A DNA stretch of 64,000 nucleotides from Rhynochetos jubatus (Eukaryota; Chordata; Aves; Eurypygiformes; Rhynochetidae), in the NCBI GenBank assembly GCA_027574665.1, contig CM050651.1:2109501-2173500 (forward strand), given 5' to 3'. Positions 1 to 11,379 of the stretch are shown piece after piece; the first letter of the stretch is position 1, and each line of letters begins with the position of its first letter. The position numbers and the translations under genes were made by a program. The notes under the pieces were generated by a model. That model saw nothing but the letters and a program-made list of their open reading frames with translations, was not told the DNA's origin and did not search any database.

Positions 1-1075
1 TATACATCTACACCTCATGTAGAGAGATATATATATGTATACCTCATTTATGCCTGTTTTGCTTTCTAATTATGCTTCTTACTCTACCAAATACACAAAT
101 GCTTTATTGCCTATAGCCCTTCCAGGCATGGATTTTCCCCTTATGGCTTTTGTTTCCCTTATAAAATCTCAACACTTTCTAACATTGATTGCCATCTACT
201 TTCATTTGTCAGTGTTAGTTCTAGATGGTATTTTTTTCTTCTTAGTTGCTGACTTCACTTCTCCACGGATGAGCTTTGAAGGAAAGTTGTTTTCTTGCTG
301 GATGGTAGAGTTTTTAGCAATCCATATATTTCCCTGTAAGCATCTCCCCATTCTCCTGTATGTTTTTCTCCCAAATTCACTTTTTTCAATCTTGGGAAAA
401 TAACTTTTTCTAAGCACAGAGAGAGAGAGAAAATGTGTATGTATAAAATACGGTTAAGGCTGTCATCTGTTTGCTTACATCAGTGGCAGCTGTGAACAAA
501 CTGGAGACTGGCAAGTACTGACACTAGCAAGGTACGCTGGTGTCTCATCTGAGTTGAAAGGGAATGGTATTTCTAGCAGCAGATTTAATAGTGAAGGGGC
601 TAAAACAGACAATATATATTAATCTTGTGGCACATCCTTCTGTTACTGAGCATGGTTATGGAAAAGCAGAATTTTTGCTACTCGCTCGCACTAGGACAGA
701 CACACATAGTGTCAGTTGTTGTTTGACCCTTTGGAAAGGCATTTGGGTCTTGGCCAAAATTCATTTGGGGTGCCGTATACACTGCAAATCCACAGAGCTC
801 AGCTTTCCCTGAGCCCAGTTAAGCTGCTCTGTCTGTGTCCATGGAGTTGGAGTGTTTCCAGAGAGCGGCTCTGTTATCCTTCGAGGCTTCAGCCTGGCGG
901 TTCGCCGTGCTCCTGCCGGCCGGACACCCGGTTTTGGTAAACGTGCCCCTTGGCGTCACTCCGAAGAGGGCAGTAAGAGACGAATTCCTCTTGCATTTTA
1001 AAACCCGATAAACAAGCGGTTATGCCCCAGGGCCGCGTGGCCTAATGACGCTGTAGCATTCACACCTGCGATTTT
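1..1075. other. Upstream flank of RNF150, no gene recognised
   Basis: The sequence is AT-rich and low in CpG up to about 870, then shifts to a more CpG-containing stretch (about 880-960) and a short AT-rich block (about 990-1015) before the CpG island. Short open frames here (for example 35-403) have no recognisable domain and are of chance length. A short AT/AG simple stretch lies at about 20-40. Distal promoter sequence of RNF150 is likely, but no specific element can be assigned. Confidence 0.6.
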
Positions 1076-1327
1076 TTGAAACTCACTCTACAGCAGCCAG
1101 AAAAAGGGGGGCGCGGGGGAAAAGCCAACTCGAGGGGCGGGAGGTGTGCCCGACGGGCTGCACCGCACCCCGCATCCGGGCTCCGCGGGCCCCGCTCCCC
1201 CGCGCTGCCGCCCTCGGCCGGCAGGTGCCGCCGCCGCGCCGCCCGCCTCCCCCCGCAGCCCGGGGCAGCGCAGCCCCTCCGTCGGGCCGGGCCCGCAGCG
1301 GCGCCGAGAGTGCGTGCGGGCGGCAAT

Positions 1328-1357
1328 CCCCCGCCCCCCCGCCCCCGCGCCTTCCCC
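1328..1357 (-). other. Predicted G-quadruplex motif, antisense strand of leader
   Basis: Four C-runs on the + strand (1328-1332, 1334-1340, 1342-1346, 1354-1357) are separated by 1, 1 and 7 bases. The minus strand therefore meets the G3+N1-7 quadruplex rule, and the + strand could form an i-motif. It lies inside the CpG island, upstream of the coding start. This is a motif match only. Confidence 0.55.
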
Positions 1358-1481
1358 GCCCGGCGGCCCGCCGAGCAGCGCGGGGGGAGGCGGCTGTGCG
1401 GGCAGGGCGAGGGAGGGCAGCGGGGCAGGAGGAAGCGAGGGCGGGGACGGGGCCAGCCCGAGGAAATCAAGCGGCCCCGAG

Positions 1482-1490
1482 ATGAATTAG
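1482..1490 (+). other. Minimal upstream ORF (Met-Asn-stop) in the leader
   Basis: ATG AAT TAG lies 150 bases upstream of the preferred RNF150 start. It is the only ATG between 1080 and 1633. The -3 base (1479) is G and the +4 base is A, so the context is moderate. If the transcript starts upstream of 1482, scanning ribosomes would meet a two-codon uORF, which generally lowers or conditions translation of the main frame. Whether it is in the mRNA depends on the transcription start. Confidence 0.45.
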
Positions 1491-1597
1491 GCGGCGGGCT
1501 GCAGAGGGGAGCCCCCCTCCCGCCCGCTCCCTTCCCGCAGGGCGCCCGGCGGGAGCAGCGCCGGCGCGCCACACGCGCGCGCACACAGACAGGCGGC

Positions 1598-1624
1598 GGG
1601 GGCGGGCCGGCCGGGGCGGGGGGG
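1598..1624 (+). other. Predicted G-quadruplex just upstream of the start codon
   Basis: G-runs at 1598-1602, 1604-1606, 1613-1616 and 1618-1624 are separated by loops of 1, 6 and 1 bases. This is a canonical four-run motif on the coding strand, so it would also be present in the mRNA leader. Its 3' edge is 15 bases before the preferred ATG (1640). Quadruplexes close to a start codon are known to slow scanning ribosomes; the effect here is inferred. Confidence 0.6.
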
Positions 1625-1639
1625 ACCCGGCAGATGAAG

Positions 1640-2099
1640 ATGGCAATGTCCGTGATCCAAGCGTGCCGCAGCCTGGCTCTCTCAACATGGCTGCTGTCCT
1701 TTTGTTTCGTGCATCTGCTGTGCCTGGACTTCACCGTGGCCGAGAAGGAGGAATGGTACACGGCCTTCGTCAACATCACCTACGCCGACCCGGCGGCCGG
1801 CAGCGCCGAGCTCCGCAGCGAGAAGAGCGAGTGCGGGCGTTACGGCGAGCAGTCGCCCAAGCAGGACGCCCGGGGGCAGGTGGCCGTCTCCGCCTCGCCC
1901 GCCGACCGCTACGCCTGCGACCCCGGCACCCGCTTCAACGCCCCGGCGCCGGGCAAGAGCTGGGTGGCCCTCATCCCGCGGGGCAACTGCACCTACAAGG
2001 ACAAGATCCGCCACGCCGCCGCCCAGAACGCCTCCGCCGTGGTCATCTACAACCTGGGCTCCAGCAACGCCAACGAGACCATCACCATGCCCCACGCAG
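1640..2099 (+). CDS. RNF150: RING finger protein 150 (Goliath-family E3 ligase), first coding exon only
   Basis: The exon encodes 153 codons plus one base (phase 1). RNF150 belongs to the PA-TM-RING family (with RNF130/Goliath, RNF13, RNF149): membrane E3 ubiquitin ligases with a luminal PA domain, one membrane span and a cytosolic RING-H2 finger. Seen here: a hydrophobic signal peptide (about residues 5-30), the EKEEWYTAFVNITY segment that opens the mature protein (35-48), then the first part of the PA domain, including WVALIPRGNCTYKDKI (108-123) and NASAVVIYN (130-138). N-glycosylation sequons are at N45, N116, N130 and N145; Cys65, 93 and 117 are luminal. The N-terminal residues match RNF150 far better than RNF130. 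The exon ends in MPHAG with G split across the junction. ATG 1640 was chosen because it has A at -3 and G at +4; an in-frame ATG at 1634 has weak context and would only add Met-Lys. No in-frame stop occurs back to 1076, so a non-AUG extension cannot be excluded, but it would bury the signal peptide. TM and RING exons are outside the window. Confidence 0.95.
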
Positions 2100-2105
2100 G
2101 TGAGC
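2100..2105 (+). other. RNF150: Splice donor of RNF150 exon 1
   Basis: CAG|GTGAGC is a near-consensus 5' splice site. It sits exactly where family homology stops, after the first base of the Gly codon in MPHAG, giving a phase-1 intron. The frame stays open past it only until 2320, with unrelated GC-rich residues. Confidence 0.93.
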
Positions 2106-4379
2106 CCCGGCACCCTGCCCGAGCTCCGTGGGCGCACCCCGAGGTCGGTGCTGGACCCGTTTTCCTGTGCGTGGCAGCCCGCTCCGCTGTCCCGCACCCT
2201 TGGGGGGAAGGTGTCCTCGCACGTCCAGGCTGGGAGCAGGATGGGCTCTGGGCCTCGCGTGGCGGTGGGTGCTCATCCCAGCGGCTGTGGAGCATCTCTC
2301 CGTGCTGCCGTGGCAAATGACGTGCTGGTGCTCCAGGGGTGAAAAGTTTGGGAGATGTAAAGTTTGGGTCTGGTCAGAGGAATGGATGGGACCCTGAGCC
2401 CACTGGGGAGCACCAGTGTCCTGAGGATCCCCTGGCAGGTGCCAGGTGGGATGGAGACCTTCCGAAGAGAAGTGTAGTGTTCATGGTGCAGGCTTATCAG
2501 GCGGCACAATAAAGTAGGGAACACAGCGTCCACTGTCTTGCTTGTGATAGTGTAAAAGCTGTGGGATGGAGAAGGAATGCTGAGTGTCTGATATGGTAAG
2601 AACATGAGGTATTTTGTCCAGGACTGGGTGGAAGCGGGGGGTGTCACTCTCCCAGGTGAACGCTGTGATGGCGTTTGTGCTCGCTGTGTCAGCACATGGG
2701 TGCTTGGGTCCCAACGTGTCTTCGTTGAGCAGAAATCCAGTCGTCTGAAACAACCTGAGGCTATGGCTCCACAAAAAAAATAAAAATGCTGGGTTTGTAA
2801 CAAGGTTTGATCTGAAATAATGTGTTAAAAACGTATCACCAGACTTATGTTTAGAGATGGTGTTTTCTGCCAGGGCTCACCGGTCTTTTATACCGGCAGC
2901 CTATGCCATGGGGACTAAAATGCCACCTATTGTGAAATCTGGGTTTGGTTCGCATCCAGTAACTAATCATGCCCAGCTGTTTCATGCCACTTGAATCTTA
3001 TCGGAGTTAGGGGTAAATCGAAACACAGAAAGGCTGCAAAACAGGATGTTATTTTAATGACATTTTAAATTTCCACAGAAAACTAGCTAGCATGGATGTG
3101 CTGAAAAACAATTTGTTGCCTAACTGTAATGCCGTAATACTGCCGGAGCAAAAGTAGCGCTTTTGGAACCTCTTGTGTGCAGCCTTTCTAAGAGATTAAC
3201 CGTTTATTTGGGCAAACTCGTGTTTCTTTGGTAGGATGGGTGGAAAATGCTTGGGTTTTTTTTCAGTATTTTCCATTGCTTTCGTAAGACAAGCAACTCA
3301 TAACCTCTTGAGCTTATTAAAACTGTGCTTTATAACCTGCATATGGTTTGGTAGCTGTTCAGATTATACTTCTTGGTACTTTAAGTGTCACAGATTATAT
3401 GCTAAGCAGTGTAAAGTGGTAGGAGCTTGGCATACTTACGCACTCTTAAAGTAATGCTTAGGCAGCTTCAGAACTTAGGATGCACCGCTTGTTCTTGTCT
3501 AGTGAGTTTCTTGAAAACTGCCAACATGTTGGATCAATTAATGGTTTGCCTGTTTTTAAAGTATGCGCTGGAGCTGGTTTCCCACACAAATGGTGTTTTA
3601 TTAAGAAACAGTGGGAGTAAAAAATGCGTCTAACCTTTTAAAATGTTAGAGCTTTTGTTTGTTTTAAAGTCTAAAACGAAGTAAGCAGACAGTCTTTCTT
3701 ACTGAAAGTGGCCTCAGCTTTCAAAACTACGAACACTGCATCACTTATCTTGGGGGCAGCTTCTTTTCTGTCATATGACTCCTTACAGTTTATTCTGAGA
3801 ATCCTTTCTGAGTACTGAACTGATACCCAGCAGTGTGATTATACAGTACCAGTGGCTGAAATGAAGGGAAACTTGCAGAAAATAATGTGGACTTGTTGAA
3901 CACGGTCAGTGAGACCAAAGGGCTTTGCTGATGGATTGTATGAGGTTTGTCTTCGTTTTAGGAAGTTTTGTCTGGGAAGTTGAAAAATGGTTGTTGGTCT
4001 CACCTTGGGGAAAACCTGCCTGCTGCGTACAGTCACAACTCAGCGGAGTTTTAGAGCGTAAGTCTGCTGGAACAGGAGGAAAAACAATAATTCTTAAACA
4101 AATATTTGGTAAATTAGCAGGGATTCAGAACTGCATTTATCTTTACTCTTCCTCTTGCACTGTCGTTACGCTGGGAGAAAGGGAGTGTGCAAGCTGTGTA
4201 AAATTGTCTTTCTGACTTGCAGCCTTTGATGTTTGCTTGGTCCTAGGCTAAATGATAGCATAAGATTCAAGGGAAGAATGAATCAGGTTCTTGGTTTCTG
4301 AGTTCAGCAGCATCTGCGATGCTCTACCCACGCCAAATCCTGGAGTGGGAAGAAAAAAATTCCATCCTGGAGAATACTT

Positions 4380-4398
4380 GGGGGTGGGGAGGGGCGGG
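4380..4398 (+). other. Very strong predicted G-quadruplex, 2.3 kb into intron 1
   Basis: Runs of 5, 4, 4 and 3 G are separated by single-base loops T, A and C. This is the tightest class of quadruplex motif (all loops of one base), isolated in otherwise AT-rich intron. It is on the sense strand, so it would also occur in the nascent RNA. The same bases include a GC-box-like GGGGCGGG (4391-4398). Function is not known. Confidence 0.65.
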
Positions 4399-4440
4399 TG
4401 AAATATGATGCAATTTAAAAGTTAAAAGAAATATGATGTT

Positions 4441-4503
4441 ACTTTCTTTTCTTTTCCCCTTTTTTTTCTTTTCTCCCACAGGGTTGGTTTTTTTTTTTTT
4501 TTT
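4441..4503 (+). repeat. Pyrimidine-rich tract ending in poly(T)16
   Basis: A nearly pure T/C stretch runs to a CACAG at 4477-4481, then a short GGTTGG, then 16 T (4488-4503). It resembles a splice acceptor, but it is followed by poly(T) and AT-rich sequence, not an exon. Simple low-complexity DNA is the best call. Confidence 0.7.
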
Positions 4504-7500
4504 ATGTTTCATATAAGCTTAAATAAACTCTTTCTATACAGAAAACAGTATTTTCTGTTGCGTAACAATGTGGCTTCTGCCCTTCCTGAAGAACTATTAC
4601 TCCTAAGAGAGATGTTTTTCCTTATGTACATTCCTCTCTTTCGTATGCTTTTCCTTCTTTCTTTTACTGTCATTTTATCTCTTTGTGCTTCTTTTTCTGC
4701 TCCTCTCACCCTCACTCTCATTTCCTCATCTCTATCCCTGTGCTTCATTCCCCCTCTTGACCACGTTACTGTGCTACTTCATAGTACTTTGCCTGTGCCA
4801 CTTTCTTCCCAAAGCTCTCTTCCTCCTGCCCAAGCTCTTGCCTCGAAGCTGTGTGTTTAGTTTCTGCTACAGCATGTGTCAATGACCCTTTGCTAACATG
4901 GTGCCTCCTGATTTTTAAAATCTGTAGGCAACTGTAGTGAGGTAGCTTTCTCAAATTTGAAGGAGGGTTGGTAGACCTCCCTCCCTCTCTCCCTTCCTGA
5001 CACTCCTATCGCCCACCTCATAGCCAAACCCAGGGTGGTATTGTATCGAAGCTTGTTGTGGAAATCAACTACTACTTTTGGGATTTATTTATAGCACACC
5101 AGACAGAACAGACCGAGCGTTGGATCTGAACCAGTTCAGTCGCCATATTGAAAGCCTTCGCTTTCAAGGAGCTTGTACTTAGGTCGCTGCTTGCACATCC
5201 AGAAGAGTGAGGTAGAGTTGTGACTTCTGCGTTCATGGGGACTGCAGGGCTCTGTGGTTCTCGTGCTAGGACACACTTTGCTTTTGCATCATTTGCTACA
5301 GCCTTTGCAAACCAGCATTATTATTTTAATTGTCTTGAAGTATGGTATAGGAGCTGCGAGTCCAACTTTGCTTCTTGACTAAGTACGTTTTAACTACAGC
5401 AGGAGCAAAAGAAACTAGTTTTTCTGTGTCAGATGCTTTTTATTTCTCCTAAATCAGCTTTTCTAGTAGAAAAGTAATAATACAGAGGATGTTCCTTGTG
5501 CTCTAAAAGAATAATCCATGGTGTTGTCTAGGGGTTCTGATTGGCATTTTTTCTTATTCAGAACAAATTAGCTGTTATTTAGGTTTGAAAAGACTCTAGC
5601 CACTGTGTCAACACTTAATAACTTAGTATTATTTCGAAGTATTCTTACTACCTGTTGTAGCACATGTAACACTTCTCTGAGCTCTGAATAGTTACAGTAA
5701 GGGAGCCTTCCAGAAGATGACTCAAGGTGAGAACTTCCCTCTGAAGCTCTTACTTGAGGGAACATAAGTTGATCACTTCTAGCTTGGGCATCTGTGAGGC
5801 GCTTGGGGCTTGACTGCGAATGTACACAATTCATGTGTGAGTAAAGACCAATTCTTTAGTATTCAGTACAGTTTGTAACATTCTGTTTGAATTCTGGGGT
5901 GCATCAGAGTATCTCACAGAATGGATATAATTATTATGTGAAGTAAATAGCATCCGAAGTGTGTAGAACCAGAAGTATATGTGAATCAGGCAGTTTTGCG
6001 TTCTCCATACTCTGCTTTTCCAGTGCATGCCATCACAAATTTTAAGTCAGGTGCTGCGTGTATGACAGCCTGTTTTCGATGAGGGGCAGGTGTCCCGTTT
6101 TTTTGTAATGGCTCGTACGCACTGGCAGCAACTGTCAACTTTGTCCTTGAGACATGAATCTTGTATGGGGTCTAAGATGACTCTGACTTCTTCCCTCTCT
6201 CTTCAGCCCTCAAGTGCAGCATGTGTGCGCCAGATTGCATGGGGAGCGCATGGCCATCCCACTGCAGAACCAGGCGTGTCCCTGCACACATACTGTGAAC
6301 GTGGCCAGCCTTGATCTGCGCGCATTCGGTTCAATAATGGTTTCTTCCCTTGTACTCAGGTTTTTGTTCCACGATCAGTGACTAGTCTTGCCTTTTACAT
6401 AGTTCAAGATGTGTTCATAGTAACTTTGGCTTTGGGCTGCCCTGTAGTTTTGTACTGATGTGCAAATTAAACACTGAAGTCGAAGATTCCTCTCTTTACA
6501 CACTTAATTCAGTACTGTAGCTACATTTGTTCCTTTACTAAAACAATTGTTTCCCTAAACTTCTGTTGAATTCTAATGAGGAAAATGTGCTGACAGCGTT
6601 CACACTGAATTTACATATGGATAAGTGTGAATTAATCGAGGGTTAGAGATTTCAGGCTTCCAGGGCCTGCTATAATTATCTTCAGTTCCAGGCACCCAGG
6701 ATTCATTCCTATTAGAAACCAGCTTCATGAGGGAGGGAGATGGAGATTAGTGCATCTATGAGCCTTATCCATCATGAAACTGAGGCATGGCTGGGGTGTG
6801 CTGCCATCCTTAGGAACTCAGAGGACTACCTGGATCCATCATGTAGGCCTGGCTTTCAGTAGTTTTGGAAAATCTGGTTCTGGATACTTACCAAAATTGA
6901 GGATTTGTAACATTGGCTAGGGCCCGCAGTAGTGCCGACAAGCTGTCCTGCCACGTTCGCCAGCAAGCCATGGTTCTGCCTGCTAGTTCTGCTGTGGTTC
7001 AGTGCTGGACTTCTCTGCTGCGGATGTGTGCTGTTGTGCCAGGTGATGAGGGCACTTTGTGATGCTAGGTAACTGGGTTAGCTTTAACTGAATTTAAAGG
7101 GTTGAATTTGACCTACAAGGACTAGAGCAACTCAAATAGCTTCCGGTACTACTTGGGACAACCACTTCAGCACTGGAGCTCTGAGTTTTGTCATTAGATG
7201 AGATGCTTTTTGCCTTACTGAATCTCACATCATCTTTCAGACTGGCTTGCGTATCTCCTTCAGAGCCCACTGCAGTCAGTGGAAAGACAGTGAGTCCCTT
7301 GAGCTTTGGATCAAGTCATAAGGTACAGCTTTCCCTACAAAGTGGTGAAGTATTGATTCATTGAAGATTGCATTGATCCTCCAAGCTTACTGACTGCAAA
7401 AGCAGTTAGATTTCTGCATGCCCTTTGGTCATCTGCAGCATTTGTTTGCAATGATATTCATGCAAGCGCTGTCTTCAGATCTCTGCAGTAAGAAGTGACA

Positions 7501-10500
7501 CAGCAAGAAGAGAATCTTCCTCAGAAACAAATTGGCATCAGCGTTGATTTTGACTGCTGCCTGTAAACCTGGAGCACCTCCTGTTGGTATGCTGTCCTTA
7601 AAATAATGGCTTGCTTTTGTTAAAGTGATGGTTTGTTGTAGCCCCATTGGTATTTTGGCTTTAAAATGGTATATGTTAGCTTGGGTTATTAAAATACCGA
7701 GGCAGTCTGTGGCTAGCGTGTTCATTCCATTGTAGCTCACTAATTCATGCAGATGTATTTCTGTGCTGCCTGCCTTCCTGGTATGTCACAAAGCACAGGA
7801 ACAGTTTCAGCAAAAGGGGAGAGAAATCTACAGTTAGTTCAGTGTTGACACTTTAAGAGTCTTTTTTCCTGGTGAGAGTAGAGGACACTTTCTACTTTCC
7901 TCACATAAGCGAAGAACTAAAAGAACCTATTATTTTGCCACATTTGTTTGATGGAGCTCATAGTGCATTATCATGTGAGATGACTGAGTTTCAAGTGACC
8001 TCTGCCTCCTTACACCACAAGCCAGGCTGATGAAGAGTTAGGTCTTTGTGGAGGGATAGGCCAATGACTTCTCCACTTCCCAGTAACTTCTGCATAGCTA
8101 ACCTGCACAGAAACAGCATTAATTTCAAGACAAGCCGCACTTCTGCCCCTTCAGTTGCACTTGAGTACTAGTCACCTGATGGCTTCTTTGGTACAGAAGG
8201 GAGCAAACAATACTATCATTGACTCCTCGAAATCAGATATGGAGAAGCCTGAGTAGTACATGTAATCTGGCACCTTACTGATGCAGGACTGGTTCCTACA
8301 TCTACTACCTTCACAGTGCTTTTTGCTTGGCATCTTGCAAAGGAAAGAATCTTGGGGTGCTTCAGAAGCAAATGCAGTCTGTGTAAACAGCAGAATGGTG
8401 CTGAGGCAAGAGATGTAAAATGTAGAAGGGTATTAAATAGCAATACTGTATCTTGCAATAATATTCAATTCTCACAACTTCCACAAAGTCATGTTGGCAG
8501 AGGTGTAACTACTAAAGGATAAGGTTTAAAACCAGCGGTATCAACTGTACCATGCAGTTTAGGGGAGTGCATGGCAGTTGCAAGAAGAAAGAGGAGACAT
8601 AGTATTTTGTAACTGGTTAGGTCCAAACAGGCTTACTCTGCTATGTCTTGATTCCATAGTGGGATAGGACTCAGGACTTCACTGATGCCTAACTCTCTCC
8701 TCATTTCACTCCACCCATAGTGTTTTGTTTTCTCTGGAAAGAGAAATCTAGACAGATAGGCCACATGTCAGCCACTGCACAGTTTGACCAGGTCCCAGAT
8801 GTGGATGAGCAGGGGTCAAAGACCCTCCAAGGTACCCTGGTTGTTCATGAGTGCCTTTAGGTTTAGTATCTCAGAAAGTACTTCTAATAAGAACTAGAAT
8901 TTTTGTTACCTGTAGGAGACAACCCAAATTACTTATGTGAAACCTCAACTTTTAAAATTCACGGTATTAAATCTACCAGCTTTCTATCTACCATCTAACC
9001 CGCTGTCCATATTAGTGGATGCTGAGCTTCATAAACCTACCAGTTTCCTAATGAATTTGCTGTGAATTGAAACTCGTCTATAATAGCTTGACTTTTCTTC
9101 AGTGAATTTTGTGGACCCGTTACAAGTGACCTCCTTCAGCCAGGGTGTAGGTTGAAAATTAGTGATTTACGTGAACTTACCACCTGGTGGAAACAATGTT
9201 TTTTAGTTGAAAAATGTATGAGTGGAAGCACCTTTCATTTCAACAGTTCTAGCAGATAGGGAAAGATTGTAGAGATTGGTTTGCTTATGAAACAACAGTA
9301 TTATGCAGCTGCGTTTTACAAGAGAGGCTTAACAAGGACATTATATATTTCTTTGGCTCCTCTTCAATAAATTACTTGAGATAAACCTTAGAAAACCTAA
9401 CTGAGGAGAACTAAAGGAGATGTTGAAGACATTAACCTGTTTGTTTTATTGCTATTCTACACTGAAATGTGAAGAACTACCATCTTTGATTCTTTGCTAC
9501 TTAAAAGATATAATAGCTTTTTCAAATAATTGTTCATTTCTTTTCCCTCTCAAGAGTGACTTATAAATAACATCAATAAAGTCAAGTGCCTGTTCATTTG
9601 CTTCTGACAGTATAATCATAGTGATATTCAATTATACTGCTAGACCTAAGGGTCTGTCAGAGTTTCAATCTCAAATTTGATGTGTTTAACTCTGTTTATA
9701 CATGTAATTTTCCCTGCTGTAATTGGACAGGTAGCCCATTTATTTTAACCTTATTTTCAGTTTGAGACAAAACTGGAAGAAAACAAATGTTTATCCTTTT
9801 AATTCCCAAAACACAGCAATGTAAATTATGGCCATGTGACTGTATGGAGTCCTGGTTTGGGTATATCTTGCGTATTCCTAACACATGGATAGAAACATTA
9901 CATCTGCATAAGAATGTAGGTCCTCCAGGGATGCATGGAATAGGATGAGCAAGTGGTCCCTTGTGCTACACACTTAATGAGACATAGCTTTTAAAAAATA
10001 AATTATCTTCTGTGGTGTCTTTAAGCCTTTATCATGAGAGAGGACCCCTGTCACTGGGGTGCTCCATAACAAAGCAGTACTTTCTGTATGCTCTTCTACC
10101 AAGACAGCCCCCTACTACTGACGTAGTTGTCTATGAAACATCATCATTTGTCTCTGAACATTGGTGTAATTATATAGGGTATTATTCTTCATAATTTGTT
10201 CCATACTTTGAGCTCCCTCCAGTTTCATATGCTCTTTGTTTTGCCCCTTACTGTTCAAATCTCTCCTTACAAGGCATCTCTTTTTTGCAAGTCATTGCAA
10301 GAATATCTCAGCAGGTAATATATCTATTTTACAGAGAATTATGCATCACATTAATCTCTGACTTCCAGCTTTATAAATCATACATCATTAAACTGTGCTC
10401 TCCTGTTCATTGCCTGATCTTGCAGTCCTTGTCAAAAAATTCATTTTAGCATGGTCCCTGTTATATTGTGTTGAATGTGTCTGACGTTTCGCAGCAGCAC

Positions 10501-11379
10501 TGAGAATGAACTCAAGCCTAGTAAGTAGATTGATCTTTAGTTGACATACATGTCTAATCTTAAGATTAGGGTAAAGTGTGTCAGTATCAGTGGAATATGT
10601 GTGGTGGATTGGCAGGGTTCAGACCCCGTACAATAAGCTGTACAAGTTTTTTGTTTTGCTTAAATGGATTTGTGGCACACTTTTGCACCTAGTTGTTACT
10701 GTCATACTAGTGGAGCAATTCCAGTTCCTCGTGATCAAAGGTCTGAGTGTCTAACAAGTTTCACTATAAAAGATTTCTTGGAATTTTCCGATTATGTAAG
10801 AATTGTGTATCAGTATCTGGTACAGATCTCTGTTTTTACATCCTGTGATGTTAGCCAAAATGTTAGTTCTCTTCTTCCTTTTCCATTTCCATTTCAGTAT
10901 TTTCTGTGGGAAGACAGAAATATATTTCTTCTTTTCCTTTGTCCTTTCAGAAATTTCTTTATTAGAGAATCTTATCTTTGGCCATATTTTGGGGGCATGT
11001 CTGTGTACTCAAAAAAACCCCACAGACTTTAAAACAGAGCAGTCTGATGCTGCAGTCTCATTCATGATTGCTTCTTACACTTGTACAGAACATGCTTTCC
11101 CCTCTTGTGCCTTTTTAAGCTTTTATTATACCCTCACTGTCTCCTAGCTTTACCAGCCAGTACTGTGTTCCTTGAGTGAAGCGGCTTTTGCAAGGTTGTA
11201 TAATCTCTGTGCCTGGTCTCTTACCGCTCTTTACATGTCCATGTGTTTGAAGTACTATCTGGTTGTCCATGAAATTCATGCTTTTGCTAAATACTGTATC
11301 AAGTCTTTTCATGCTAGAAAACGAGGAGCTGTCCAAGTTAAATCCATTATGCCTTGTTATAATATTGCCTTTGATGTCT

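Larger units (their letters stand above)
1090..2110. promoter_or_regulatory. RNF150: CpG island promoter, 5' leader and exon 1 of RNF150
   Basis: This is about 1 kb of very GC-rich, CpG-dense DNA between AT-rich flanks, and it contains the first coding exon. Sp1-type GC boxes are visible at 1134-1141 (GGGGCGGG) and 1439-1446 (GGGCGGGG), with more in 1598-1624. There is no convincing TATA box, which fits the dispersed initiation typical of CpG-island promoters. The transcription start cannot be placed exactly; somewhere between about 1080 and 1500 is my inference. The reverse strand is also open for 239 codons here, which reflects GC-rich composition and is not evidence of a gene. Confidence 0.9.

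Noticed and set aside
1060..1779. 239-codon minus-strand open frame across the CpG island
   Set aside because: Pro/Arg/Ala-rich low-complexity translation with no domain. GC-rich DNA lacks stop codons on all frames, and it overlaps the leader and signal-peptide exon.
4441..4503. Splice acceptor at 4480-4481
   Set aside because: The bases after it are poly(T) and AT-rich, and no exon or paired donor follows.
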